Assembly: GCA_964586235.1 (NCBI GenBank)
Contig: CAZPIO010000012.1
Span: 30,174-94,173, forward strand
DNA from: JAUCQB01 sp964586235
GTDB lineage: Bacteria > Planctomycetota > Phycisphaerae > UBA1845 > PWPN01
Direction of reading: 5' to 3'
DNA length: 64,000 bases
The position numbers and the translations under genes were made by a program. Below, in pieces: positions 32,657-41,981 of the stretch (positions within the stretch are counted from its first letter, which is position 1; every line of letters begins with the position of its first letter). Below the pieces are notes generated by a model that saw only the letters and a program-made list of their open reading frames with translations, did no database searches and was not told the DNA's origin.

Positions 32657-35600
32657 TCACTTGGCGCAGTCAGGATTCGGAGGCACGCCCGGACCGGATA
32701 GACAGCGTCTGAAAAGCGTCCAATCCTTGTTGTTGACCTGGCCGTCGCGGTTCAGGTCACGTCCGCTGCAGGGCGAGCCCGCCGGTGTGACACTGATCTG
32801 GCCGAGACAGCTCTGGAAGAGGCCGAAGTCGGACTGGTCGGTGTCCCCGTCAACATCGAAATCGCCATAGAGCCATTCGCAGACGTCGGGCATGCCATCA
32901 GAATCCGTGTCCGGCTGACAATCGTCCGGAACCTGGTCCTGGTTGCAGTCGGCGCTCTGGCCGCAGCCGGCGACGTCGCATTGCCCGCCGGGCGGGCCGC
33001 AACTGGCGTCGCACGAGTCCGGGATGCCGTTGCCGTTGCAGTCCGGATGCCGCTCATAAGCTCCCATGTCGACCACGGCGCCCTGCTGACCTTCGCGGCC
33101 GGGAGCATCGGCATCGTCAAGAACTCGTGAGAAACCCGCCAGATCCAAGGTGATCGTTTCGTAGACCGCTCCGTTGCCGTCCAGGTCCGCGATATCCTCG
33201 GCCAACAGGCTGTTGCCGCCCATGTCGATGCAAGGCGAGCCGCTCCGCAGGCCGAGACTGCCGAAATCGTCGTTGCCGCCGACTCCCCAGCCGTCGCCGC
33301 CATCCGCCGGTGGACGAACGAAGGCCGGGTCGGCGTCGATGTTGCCGATTCCCGCGTAGACCTGCCCGTCACCGGCGACCGCGTCCTGGATGCAAGAGTA
33401 CGCGACGGTCAGATAGGGCCGTTCGCTGAAGATCTGGGCACCAGGACCGCCCGATGATTTTCGAGCCGTGTTTCCCCACAGGATGCAGTTGGCGATTATC
33501 GGGTTCGACCAGCGACTGCTGATCCCGCCACCGTGGTTCCGCGCCTGATTGCCCGCAATCGTACAGCCCAGGATTCTCGGGCCGCTGTTCTGAACGGCGA
33601 TCGCCGCCCCCTCGCCGGCGACGTTGCCGACGAAGGCACAGTTGACGGTCTCGGCGTTACTTTCATGAACGTTCCAGATCGCCCCGCCGTGCTCACCCCT
33701 GTTGGCGGCGAACACGCAATTGACGATGGCCGGGGCGCTGTAGTAACCGTTGAATACCGCCCCGCCCCCCCGCCGGGCGTGGTTCAGCCGGAATTCACAT
33801 CGGGCGATGATCGGGCTGCTGTTGATATTCAAGAGTCCGCCGCCGCGATCGTCCGGCTCAGTACCGTCGGCCCAGCCGCCGGTGATCACGAAGCCGTCCA
33901 GCAGGGTGCGGGCAGCTCGCGACGAGGAGAACGGTCCGCTGACCACGTGATAGCTGTTGTCCGAGGCCTTCGACGGGTTAATGGTGCCGTCGTCATTACC
34001 GGCCAGATCGCCGCTCAAGATCGTTCGATTCAACCACGGCCGTCGCTCGTGCACGCCGGTCTCGGTCCCGGCGAAACCGCCGAACACGGACACGCCGTCG
34101 ATGAGACGGAAAGTGGCGGAGCGGTTGCGGCTGCCGCCGTCCGGCCGATAGGTGCCGGCCGCCACCCAGATCTCGCCGATCATGCCGTTCGAGTCCGCGG
34201 CGGCCGCCAGGGCATCCTGGAGATCACGGAACGCGTCGGTCCAGTTCAGGCCGTTGTCTGCCCCGGTCGCGCGGCTATCGACGAACAGCATGATATCGCA
34301 GGCGTCTCCCCGCCCGTCGCCGTCGACGTCCGCCTGGTCGGGGTTGGGTACGTAAGTGCAGTTGTCGTCGCAATCGGTCAGCAGGCTGTTGCCGCAGGGC
34401 TTGTCGCCGATGACTTCGCTGCCATCGCCGTCGTCCGGGACGCCGTCATTGTCGTCGTCATCGTCGCAGGCGTTGATTACGCCGTCCTGATCGGTGTCGC
34501 CTTCGCACTCGTCGGGCCACTCGTTTTCGTTGCAGTCGGAGCTGGTTCCCGAGGCGATGTCGCACTCGTCGGGGATGCCGTTTCCGTTGCACTCGTTGGG
34601 ATAGATGAAGGTCAGCCCGGTCGGCTCGACCGACCCGGCGCCGGCGGCAAAGACGGGCTGGACGCCGGGACGAGCCGGATCATGATCCACCGGCGTGCCG
34701 TCCGCGCTGCGGAATTCGAGGACGCCACGGTTGTGCAGGCTGCACACGAAGAGGTTGCCGTTCCACCCTCGGGTCATGGCGACCGGGGCGGCCAGGCCAC
34801 CGCTTCCACTGGAGACGAATTGGCCGAGGAATGTCCCGTCGGGGGCATACTTGAGGACGGCGTTTGTGCCGCGGCTGGCGACAAGCAGATGACCTCGATC
34901 CGCAGCCAGCGCGCTCGGGCGGATCAATCCGCCGCCCTCGCATGCGATTCGCCTGAGCTCGCCGGTCTTGCGGTCGTACTCAAGAACCTGATTGGTCTGC
35001 TCGCTGGCCACGAGCAAACCACCCTCGCGCGACCAGAGCATGGCTGATGGGCCGCGCAGGCCGCCGTCGCCCGGCTTGACCAGCACGCCGAGCGGCCGGC
35101 CGGAGTCCAGGTCGAACTGAACCACGCTGTTGTCGGCCTCGTTGGCCACCAGCAGCCTGGCAGGCACATCCAGCAACAAGGCGGTTGGCTTGCCCAAGCC
35201 GCCGCCTGAGAGTTGCCTCAACACCGCCCCGTTTTGTCCGGCGAAGTGGATAATGCTGTCAGTTTCGTAGCTGGCCACGTAAAGGTTGCGATCGCTGTCG
35301 AGAACAAGGGCCCGCGGTCTGCGCAGACCTCCTGCCCCTTTCGATGCAAACGGGCCCAGGTAGGCGCCGGTGATTCCGTCAAAGGCCTCGACGCTGTCGC
35401 GCAGACGGTTGGCCACCAGGAGCCGTGTCTGCGTGATGACCTCGCAGGTATCCGGCGTCCCGTTCGCGTTGCAGTCGGCCAGCTCGCCGCGGCTGATCTC
35501 GCACCCGTCGGGTTCCTGGTTGCCGTTGCAGTCACGGTAGAAGGGACTTTCATCGGCACCGATATCCGCGCGGCAGAGCTGCACCCGGGGCTCACCGTCG

Positions 35601-38600
35601 ATGTCGGTCAGCGTCGCGTCGTCGGACAGCAGAGGATCGCCGCGGTCCACGCACGGCGACAGGGCCGAGAGATGCCAGTCATCGTCCTCGGTGCCGGGCA
35701 CGTCGTCGGCGCCGTCAGCATCGACGAACAGTGCGTTCCGCGCAATGATACCTGTCGTTCCCCACAAATCCTGGTAGTCCTGAATGCAGCAGTACGCGAC
35801 CACGGCGCCGGCGGGTGCCGTGATCTGGGCGCTTGGTCCCGGGGCTCCCTGCAGCTTGGTGTTACCCCAGAAGATGCAGCCGGTCATTTCCAACTGCGTC
35901 CCCGACGGGAGGTATGCTCCACCGCCGCTTACGAGAGTCTCGTTCTGGGTGAAAGTGCAGCGGGTCAGCACCGCCCGGCCTCGGCCCAGGAACATGCCCC
36001 CACCGGTGACCGAGCTGCGGTTTCCACTGAAGACACAGTTGACCACGGTCGTATCGGCGTCCAGGCTGTATATTCCGCCACCTGACGCCGCGATGTTGCC
36101 AGCGAAAATGCAGTTCAGCAGGGTGGGGCTGCCGCCATTGACGGACACGCCGGCGCCGTTGTTGGCGGCGTTGGCGATGAACCGGCAGTTCGCCACCGTC
36201 GGACTGCCGCCGACGATTTCCAGGCCTCCGCCGGCGGTGAACGAGCTGCCGGCAGTGACCACGAAGCCGTCGAGGATCGTGCCGCTGTCGCCGCCGGCAA
36301 TCCTCACGACGTGGCTGGAGTTGTCCGTGCGGCTGGGGTGATTGCGATCGCCGGCCGGATCATCGTTGTCCTTCAGGTCGCCGCTCAGGACGGTTCGGTT
36401 TTGGGTGGGGTTACGCTCCGTCGGGCTGGTTTCCGTACCGGCAAAACCGCCGTAGACCGCCACGCCCGATGGAACATCAAACGTTGCGGACTCGGGGATC
36501 TCGGGAATCAGCCTGACCGATGGGTGATACACGCCGGCAGCCACCCAGATTTCTCTCGTGCTGCCGCCGGAGCCCGCCGCGGCCGACAGCGCCTTGCCCA
36601 GGTCCTGGATCGCGTCAGTCCAACTGGCCCCGCTACCCGCTCCCGTCGCCCGGATGTTGACGTACAGTCGGCTCGGTTCACAGCCGTCGCCCATGCCGTC
36701 GCCGTCAGCATCGGTCTGATCGGGATTGGCCGAGAACGGGCAGTTGTCGCACGCGTCGCCAACCTGGTCCCAGTCGGAATCCTGTTGATCAGCATTTGCG
36801 GCCGTCGGGCAGTTGTCCTGCGCGTTCTCGACGCCGTCACCGTCGAGATCCGGATCGCAGGCGTCGCCCTGCCCATCACCGTCCGCGTCCGCCTGGTCGG
36901 GGTTGGGTGCAGCGACGCAATTGTCGCACGGGTCGATGACTGCATCTCCGTCGCCGTCGGTCTCCTGGCGGTCCGGGACACCGTTCTTGTCACAGTCCGC
37001 AAATGAGCCGAATTCGTATGCCCCGATATCGACCGAAGCACCAGCGACACGCGGGTTGCGGTCGAGATCAATGGACTGGGTGGCGCCGACGAGAGAGGTA
37101 TCACCGGCATCGATGCATGCTGAGCCGGTTGTCAGACGGTAATCGTTGTCTTGCCACGTTCCGGCGCTGCCGTCGGAACCGGCGGGCGAAACGAAACCCG
37201 GGTTCAGATCGATGTTGCCGGGCCCCCACTCCAGGATGCATCCGTCGGCAACCGAAGCACTGGCCTGCCCACCCTCGACATCACTGTGCCGCACGGCGAG
37301 GCGGCCGGGGGCCTGTCCGGCCCGGATCGCGATCTCGGCACCGTCGGCCGCAGCATTGTCCCAGAGGATCAAATTGGCCAGCACGGCATCGCCGCCGGTG
37401 CAGAGGATGGCCCCCCCCGATCCGGAATCTGCGACGTTGCCGGTGAGCGTGCAGTTGGTGATCTCGGAGCCGGTGGCCTCCCAGATGTGAATCGCGGCCC
37501 CTTCGGCCGCGGTGTTGCCCGCCAGGAGGCAGTTGCTCAGCGAAAGGCGGCCGTCGAGCCATGCGGCGATTGCACCGCCCATTGCTGCGTGGTTTCCACC
37601 GAGGATAGAGCCGCTGATTGCCGGGTGAGCATCGCCGAGGGCAAACAGGCCGCCGCCCGCGTCGCCCGCCGAGTTCTCGGCTATTACACATTGCCGGATG
37701 GTCGGGGCGGCGCCGGCACACAGAATCGCCCCGCCGACGGACTTCTGCTGGCCGCCAATGGCCTCGGCCGGTGCGTACCCGCCTCTGATAGTCAGCCCGG
37801 CCACGACGGAGCCCGGCCCCTCGCCGCTGCGGAAGACAAATGCTCGACGAGGACGCGTTGGCGCAGCCTGGCAGTCGATGATCGTTGCGGCCACCACGGC
37901 CGGGTCATCGGGGTCCTGGCTGCGGACTGTGATTGCCTTGCCCCAGAAGTTGAGGTCGCGATTGCCCCACCCGGTATAGACGCCCGGCCGCAGCACCACT
38001 TCGTCGCCATCCGTTGAGGCGTTGATCGCGGCCTGGATGGTTGCATACTCGCCGGACCGGCCATCGGCGTCGACGAGCCTGACGCGCGGTCCGCCGCCGA
38101 AGCCGGCCGGGCGGAGATGGATCGTGGCCCCCTGGTATCCGGGGCTTCGCGGCATGTTGCTCAGGAGGTACCAGCCGTCGGACGAACCGCCCCATCCCAT
38201 GTTGATGTGAAAGCGTTGTTCGATGGCGTCGCCGATGGTTTCCTGCGAATACCCATCGAGCACCATCGTGTGATCCTTGACCGTGTACCACACGGGCCAG
38301 CCGAGGTCGACCTGAAGCTTCATCTGCTCGAACCAGCGGTCATCCGGGAAATCGGATCTCGCAAGCTCGAATCCGCCCGGGGCAAAGCCGAAGTAGCGGA
38401 CGACCCTCTCCGAATTCACGCCCGCCCCGGATGAGTTACCCCCTCCGGCACAAAAGAGCATCGAAACCGAGACCCCACATTGGTAGGAGAGCTTGGCAAC
38501 CGCGTCGCGGGCTTCGGGGGGATCGTTGGGGCCCACCGCCTCCGACATGCTGCGCCAGTCATAGAATGGCAGATCGGCGTCGTCGCACACGGGCTGGTAC

Positions 38601-39463
38601 TGGCCGTCGAACCAAGAGCGGCCAAAGCAGAGCGAGGGCCAGTTGGCCTGGACGTCATCGCCGTTATCCCACGTGTAACACTCGGACCCGCCCGGCCCGC
38701 CAGTCCCGTGGATCGGGCTCTGCCACCAGGCGAGGATCTGAGCCATGGCTGTCGCGACGCATCCGACGGGGCACTTGCAGTATGGGCCCGGCAGCGTGCA
38801 GTCGATTCGCTGGGGGCTGTACAGGTTATACGGAGCGGTTTGATTCCATCGCGTCCGCAACAACGGGCCTCTGGACACGGCTGACTCGCCGACACTCGGA
38901 ATCGGGCCGGTGGCCTGCACGCCGGCCGTCAGGGCGCCGCCGCCCGCCGCTCGTTCGAGCGTCGTCCAGGCGCGGTGGACCTCCGGCGTACCGGCTGCCT
39001 GGGCGGCATTTTGACGGACAAGGTCGCAATAGTCGCGCCAGATCGCCGCGGCCGGAGGCACATTAGGGTCAAACCGGCTGTCGGAAGAATGAAAGAATAC
39101 AGGTGCGACGCCATCATCGGCCGCCACCACCACTGCTCCGCCGCCGGGAAGGGCAAACTGGTAAGCGATCACTCTGCCTTCATCGTCCGCGAGGGGCTCA
39201 ACCTGGTCGGTGGAGAGCGTACCGGCGGTCGCCGTGGCAGCCTGGAGCGATTTGAGGGCCGGCGACCCAATTGCTGGGAGCTGGCGGCCTTTCAGAACCG
39301 CCTGGGTCCGCAGGCTCCACCAGCCACGGGCGGTGTCAGTGGCCCGCTGCTTCGAGACCTGCGTTCCCTGAACGCCTGCTGACCCGCTTGCGAGAGTCAG
39401 GACGAGGACCGTCAAGGCACGCAGCGGCCGCTTCCTCAGCTCAGTCTGGTTCAAGTAAGCCAT
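32657..39463 (-). CDS. Giant secreted C10-type peptidase/beta-helix/dockerin-like protein
   Basis: 2268 residues. A basic N-terminus with signal helix is followed by a C10 (streptopain-like) cysteine peptidase domain: catalytic Cys235 in 'KCPVGCVATAMAQILAWW' and His398 in 'KDHTMVLDGYS', then 'FHINMGWGGSSDGWYLLSNM'. Residues about 465-830 are right-handed beta-helix repeats ('GGAILCAGAAPTIRQCVIAE'); then thrombospondin-type-3-like DxDxDG tracts ('DADGDGQGDACDPDLDGDGV'), a second beta-helix, a propeller of NHL-like repeats ('LLVANEADNSVVQFDLDSGR'), a third beta-helix, and a C-terminal dockerin-like pair ('DFDVDGDTDQSDFGLFQSCL', 'DLNRDGQVNNKDWTLFRRCL'). Probably an extracellular adhesin or degradative enzyme. 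Found alone, minus strand. Confidence 0.85.
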   Translation of the reverse strand: MAYLNQTELRKRPLRALTVLVLTLASGSAGVQGTQVSKQRATDTARGWWSLRTQAVLKGRQLPAIGSPALKSLQAATATAGTLSTDQVEPLADDEGRVIAYQFALPGGGAVVVAADDGVAPVFFHSSDSRFDPNVPPAAAIWRDYCDLVRQNAAQAAGTPEVHRAWTTLERAAGGGALTAGVQATGPIPSVGESAVSRGPLLRTRWNQTAPYNLYSPQRIDCTLPGPYCKCPVGCVATAMAQILAWWQSPIHGTGGPGGSECYTWDNGDDVQANWPSLCFGRSWFDGQYQPVCDDADLPFYDWRSMSEAVGPNDPPEARDAVAKLSYQCGVSVSMLFCAGGGNSSGAGVNSERVVRYFGFAPGGFELARSDFPDDRWFEQMKLQVDLGWPVWYTVKDHTMVLDGYSQETIGDAIEQRFHINMGWGGSSDGWYLLSNMPRSPGYQGATIHLRPAGFGGGPRVRLVDADGRSGEYATIQAAINASTDGDEVVLRPGVYTGWGNRDLNFWGKAITVRSQDPDDPAVVAATIIDCQAAPTRPRRAFVFRSGEGPGSVVAGLTIRGGYAPAEAIGGQQKSVGGAILCAGAAPTIRQCVIAENSAGDAGGGLFALGDAHPAISGSILGGNHAAMGGAIAAWLDGRLSLSNCLLAGNTAAEGAAIHIWEATGSEITNCTLTGNVADSGSGGAILCTGGDAVLANLILWDNAAADGAEIAIRAGQAPGRLAVRHSDVEGGQASASVADGCILEWGPGNIDLNPGFVSPAGSDGSAGTWQDNDYRLTTGSACIDAGDTSLVGATQSIDLDRNPRVAGASVDIGAYEFGSFADCDKNGVPDRQETDGDGDAVIDPCDNCVAAPNPDQADADGDGQGDACDPDLDGDGVENAQDNCPTAANADQQDSDWDQVGDACDNCPFSANPDQTDADGDGMGDGCEPSRLYVNIRATGAGSGASWTDAIQDLGKALSAAAGSGGSTREIWVAAGVYHPSVRLIPEIPESATFDVPSGVAVYGGFAGTETSPTERNPTQNRTVLSGDLKDNDDPAGDRNHPSRTDNSSHVVRIAGGDSGTILDGFVVTAGSSFTAGGGLEIVGGSPTVANCRFIANAANNGAGVSVNGGSPTLLNCIFAGNIAASGGGIYSLDADTTVVNCVFSGNRSSVTGGGMFLGRGRAVLTRCTFTQNETLVSGGGAYLPSGTQLEMTGCIFWGNTKLQGAPGPSAQITAPAGAVVAYCCIQDYQDLWGTTGIIARNALFVDADGADDVPGTEDDDWHLSALSPCVDRGDPLLSDDATLTDIDGEPRVQLCRADIGADESPFYRDCNGNQEPDGCEISRGELADCNANGTPDTCEVITQTRLLVANRLRDSVEAFDGITGAYLGPFASKGAGGLRRPRALVLDSDRNLYVASYETDSIIHFAGQNGAVLRQLSGGGLGKPTALLLDVPARLLVANEADNSVVQFDLDSGRPLGVLVKPGDGGLRGPSAMLWSREGGLLVASEQTNQVLEYDRKTGELRRIACEGGGLIRPSALAADRGHLLVASRGTNAVLKYAPDGTFLGQFVSSGSGGLAAPVAMTRGWNGNLFVCSLHNRGVLEFRSADGTPVDHDPARPGVQPVFAAGAGSVEPTGLTFIYPNECNGNGIPDECDIASGTSSDCNENEWPDECEGDTDQDGVINACDDDDDNDGVPDDGDGSEVIGDKPCGNSLLTDCDDNCTYVPNPDQADVDGDGRGDACDIMLFVDSRATGADNGLNWTDAFRDLQDALAAAADSNGMIGEIWVAAGTYRPDGGSRNRSATFRLIDGVSVFGGFAGTETGVHERRPWLNRTILSGDLAGNDDGTINPSKASDNSYHVVSGPFSSSRAARTLLDGFVITGGWADGTEPDDRGGGLLNINSSPIIARCEFRLNHARRGGGAVFNGYYSAPAIVNCVFAANRGEHGGAIWNVHESNAETVNCAFVGNVAGEGAAIAVQNSGPRILGCTIAGNQARNHGGGISSRWSNPIIANCILWGNTARKSSGGPGAQIFSERPYLTVAYSCIQDAVAGDGQVYAGIGNIDADPAFVRPPADGGDGWGVGGNDDFGSLGLRSGSPCIDMGGNSLLAEDIADLDGNGAVYETITLDLAGFSRVLDDADAPGREGQQGAVVDMGAYERHPDCNGNGIPDSCDASCGPPGGQCDVAGCGQSADCNQDQVPDDCQPDTDSDGMPDVCEWLYGDFDVDGDTDQSDFGLFQSCLGQISVTPAGSPCSGRDLNRDGQVNNKDWTLFRRCLSGPGVPPNPDCAK

Positions 39464-39903
39464 GACGCCTCTGGTCTCGTGAAAGTCAGGCTGGGATACC
39501 CCATCCGGCGCCCGGTGGCGCTCGCTCCCATCCCTCCTGGCCCGAAGGCGGCCAGAGCAAGCCTCGGGTAATCATACGCGCTGATTTCGCAGAACTCCGT
39601 GTTTGTGATTCGGGCCCGCGCAAACGCGCGTCGGCCTGACGGCAGCCCGCCCTCCGAGAAAAGCAGGTTGCGAATGAAGCGTCCACAAGCCCCGTGATCA
39701 ACTAGAGTTACAGTATAATGGACCGAGACAGGGAATTCCAGACAATCTTCGTTAAACCATACCCGATCGGCAGCGGTACTGCCCTGGGAACCGGGCTGCG
39801 GGAGTGGAGATCAGCGGGCAACACTTCCGATGGACATGGGTGGTGAGTCCCTGCGCCGCGGGCCGGCGGTCCAGAGCGGGGGATCGAGCATGGAAACGCC
39901 CGC
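39464..39903. other. Divergent spacer between the giant gene and asnB
   Basis: 440 bases. A TATAAT at 39714-39719 could be a -10 for the plus-strand gene, but no good -35 lies 16-18 bases before it. No gene or repeat seen. Confidence 0.4.
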
Positions 39904-41775
39904 ATGTGTGGAATCGCCGGGTATATCGGAAGATCGGAGATCGACGCCGGCCGGATCGGGCGAACACTCGCCCTGATGCGCAACCGCGGCCCCGACCACC
40001 AGGCTCATCTGGCCTTCCGAGAGGGGCAGACGAATGTTCTCCTTCTTCATTCCCGTCTGAGCATCGTCGATCTCGACCCCCGGTCCAACCAGCCGTTCAC
40101 TGTCGGCGATTGCAGCCTCGTTTTCAACGGTGAGATCTACAACTACGTCGAGGTGCGACAGGAGCTCGAACAGCGGGGAGTGCGGTTCGCGACCGAATCT
40201 GACACAGAGGTTCTGATCCAGGCCTACCTGGCGTACGGGCCCACGTGCGTGGACAAGTTCGAGGGCATGTGGAGCTTCGCGATCTATGACCGCCGCGAGC
40301 AGACCGTCTTCCTTTCGCGCGACCGCTTTGCAGAGAAGCCGCTGTACTACCTGATTGACAAAGACGGCGTCTACTTCGGGTCCGAGGTCAAATTCATTCA
40401 CTCCCTGGTCGGCCGCCCGCTGCGGGTTAATGAGCGCCAGGTGCTTCGGTACCTGGTCAACGGCTACAAGGCCCTTTACAAGCAGCCGGACACGTTCTTT
40501 GAAGAGATCAGCGAGCTGGCATACGGGTCGAATATGGAGATCGGCCAGGACCTGCGGCCCCGCGTCTGGCGGTACTGGGCACCGCAATACACTCCTCGCG
40601 AGATGACCCTCACGGAAGCCATCGAGGGCTTCCGGCAGCATCTCAACGAGAGCATCCGCATCCGACTGCGGGCGGACGTGCCGCTGGCCTTCTGCCTCAG
40701 CGGCGGCGTCGATTCCGGAGCCATCGCTTCCATCGCCGCCAAGGTGTTCGACTACGACGTCACCACCTTCTCGATCAGCGACGAGGATGAGCGGTACAAC
40801 GAATTCGACAACATCCGGGCGACGGTCGACGATCTCGGCTGCCGTCACTACATCATGAACATCCCGCAGCAGGGAATGCGGCGGCGCCTCGAGCAACTGG
40901 TGCGGTACCACGATGCGCCGGTCTACACGCTCACCTACTGCATCCACTCCTGCCTTTCCGAGATGATTTCGGCCAACGGATTTCGGGTTGCCGTCTCAGG
41001 CACGGCCGCGGACGAGCTGGTGACCGGCTACTTCGACCACTTCAACCTGCATCTATACGAGATGCGCGATCGGCCGGACTTCGAGACGTGGATGAAGGGC
41101 TGGCACGACGGACCCGGGCAGTTCGTGCGCAACCCGCACCTTCAGAACCCGCGGCTCTATTTCGACAACCCCGACTTCCGCGATCACATCTATCTCAACA
41201 ACGAGGTGTTTGCCGGCTGTCTCACGTGTGACTTCAGCGAGGCCTTCGCGGAAGAGCGTTTCTGCGACTCGCTGCTGCGGAACCGGATGCTCAATGAGCT
41301 GTTCCACGAGGCCACACCGGTCATCCTCCACGAGGACGATCTCAACTCGATGTTCTACAGCGTCGAGAACCGCAGCCCGTACCTCGATTCGCGGCTGTTT
41401 CAATTCGCTTTCTCCATCCCGGCGGAACACCTGATCCGCGACGGATACGGCAAGTACGTGCTCCGCGAGGCGGTCCGGGGCGTGCTGAACGACCAGGTGC
41501 GGCTCGACCGGCACAAGAAGGGCTTCAACGCCAGTTTCCACGCCCTGTTTGACCCCAGGTCGCCGGAAGACCGAGAGTTTCTACTCGATGACGGCCCGAT
41601 CTTCGATCTCGTCCGCCGGGACCGGATCGAGGCCATGTTAAGCGGGGAGCATTTGAGCAACAGCTACAGCAAGTTTCTGTTCAGCTTTGTCAGCGCGAAG
41701 CTTTTCCTGGACCAGTGGGCAACTGGCCGGACCGACTCAAGTCTGCTCGGCACAGGCAGCCTCGCCTTCACGTGA
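39904..41775 (+). CDS. asnB: Asparagine synthase (glutamine-hydrolysing) / amidotransferase
   Basis: 623 residues. Cys2 ('MCGIAGYIG') is the glutaminase nucleophile, followed by 'RGPDHQ', 'SRLSIVD', 'FNGEIYNY' and 'SRDRFAEKPLYY'. The synthetase half has the pyrophosphate loop 'FCLSGGVDSGAIASI' and 'GTAADELVTGYFDHF', with 'SVENRSPYLDSRLF' and a C-terminal 'DRHKKGFNASF'. Transfers ammonia from glutamine to an aspartyl or other carboxylate. The placement next to aminopeptidase-like, acyltransferase, methyltransferase and sulfotransferase genes suggests amidation of a surface glycan or metabolite, as for the AsnB-type enzymes of polysaccharide clusters, and not general Asn supply. Confidence 0.88.
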   Translation: MCGIAGYIGRSEIDAGRIGRTLALMRNRGPDHQAHLAFREGQTNVLLLHSRLSIVDLDPRSNQPFTVGDCSLVFNGEIYNYVEVRQELEQRGVRFATESDTEVLIQAYLAYGPTCVDKFEGMWSFAIYDRREQTVFLSRDRFAEKPLYYLIDKDGVYFGSEVKFIHSLVGRPLRVNERQVLRYLVNGYKALYKQPDTFFEEISELAYGSNMEIGQDLRPRVWRYWAPQYTPREMTLTEAIEGFRQHLNESIRIRLRADVPLAFCLSGGVDSGAIASIAAKVFDYDVTTFSISDEDERYNEFDNIRATVDDLGCRHYIMNIPQQGMRRRLEQLVRYHDAPVYTLTYCIHSCLSEMISANGFRVAVSGTAADELVTGYFDHFNLHLYEMRDRPDFETWMKGWHDGPGQFVRNPHLQNPRLYFDNPDFRDHIYLNNEVFAGCLTCDFSEAFAEERFCDSLLRNRMLNELFHEATPVILHEDDLNSMFYSVENRSPYLDSRLFQFAFSIPAEHLIRDGYGKYVLREAVRGVLNDQVRLDRHKKGFNASFHALFDPRSPEDREFLLDDGPIFDLVRRDRIEAMLSGEHLSNSYSKFLFSFVSAKLFLDQWATGRTDSSLLGTGSLAFT

Positions 41776-41981
41776 AATCGCAGGCCCCGCACGCCGGCCG
41801 CCCCCGCCACCGGACGTCCGGGCCCGCACACTACCACCCGGTGCCATAACGACTTTTCGATGCCGCGCCGGGTGTTCTTTCGGAAGATTTCACCCTCGAT
41901 CGGTCGATAAACAGGGCAGAGGAGCGGGGAGAAGGTCTGTCCCGCCTGGGCCGGCGGATTGTACCGGCCCGGCGTGCGAAG

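Noticed and set aside
33533..35047. 504-codon plus-strand frame inside the giant C10 gene
   Set aside because: Antisense to repetitive beta-helix coding sequence, which readily produces long open frames at high GC.
39714..39719. Promoter -10 element before asnB
   Set aside because: TATAAT is perfect but no acceptable -35 lies at the right distance and it is 185 bases from the start; not enough to call.
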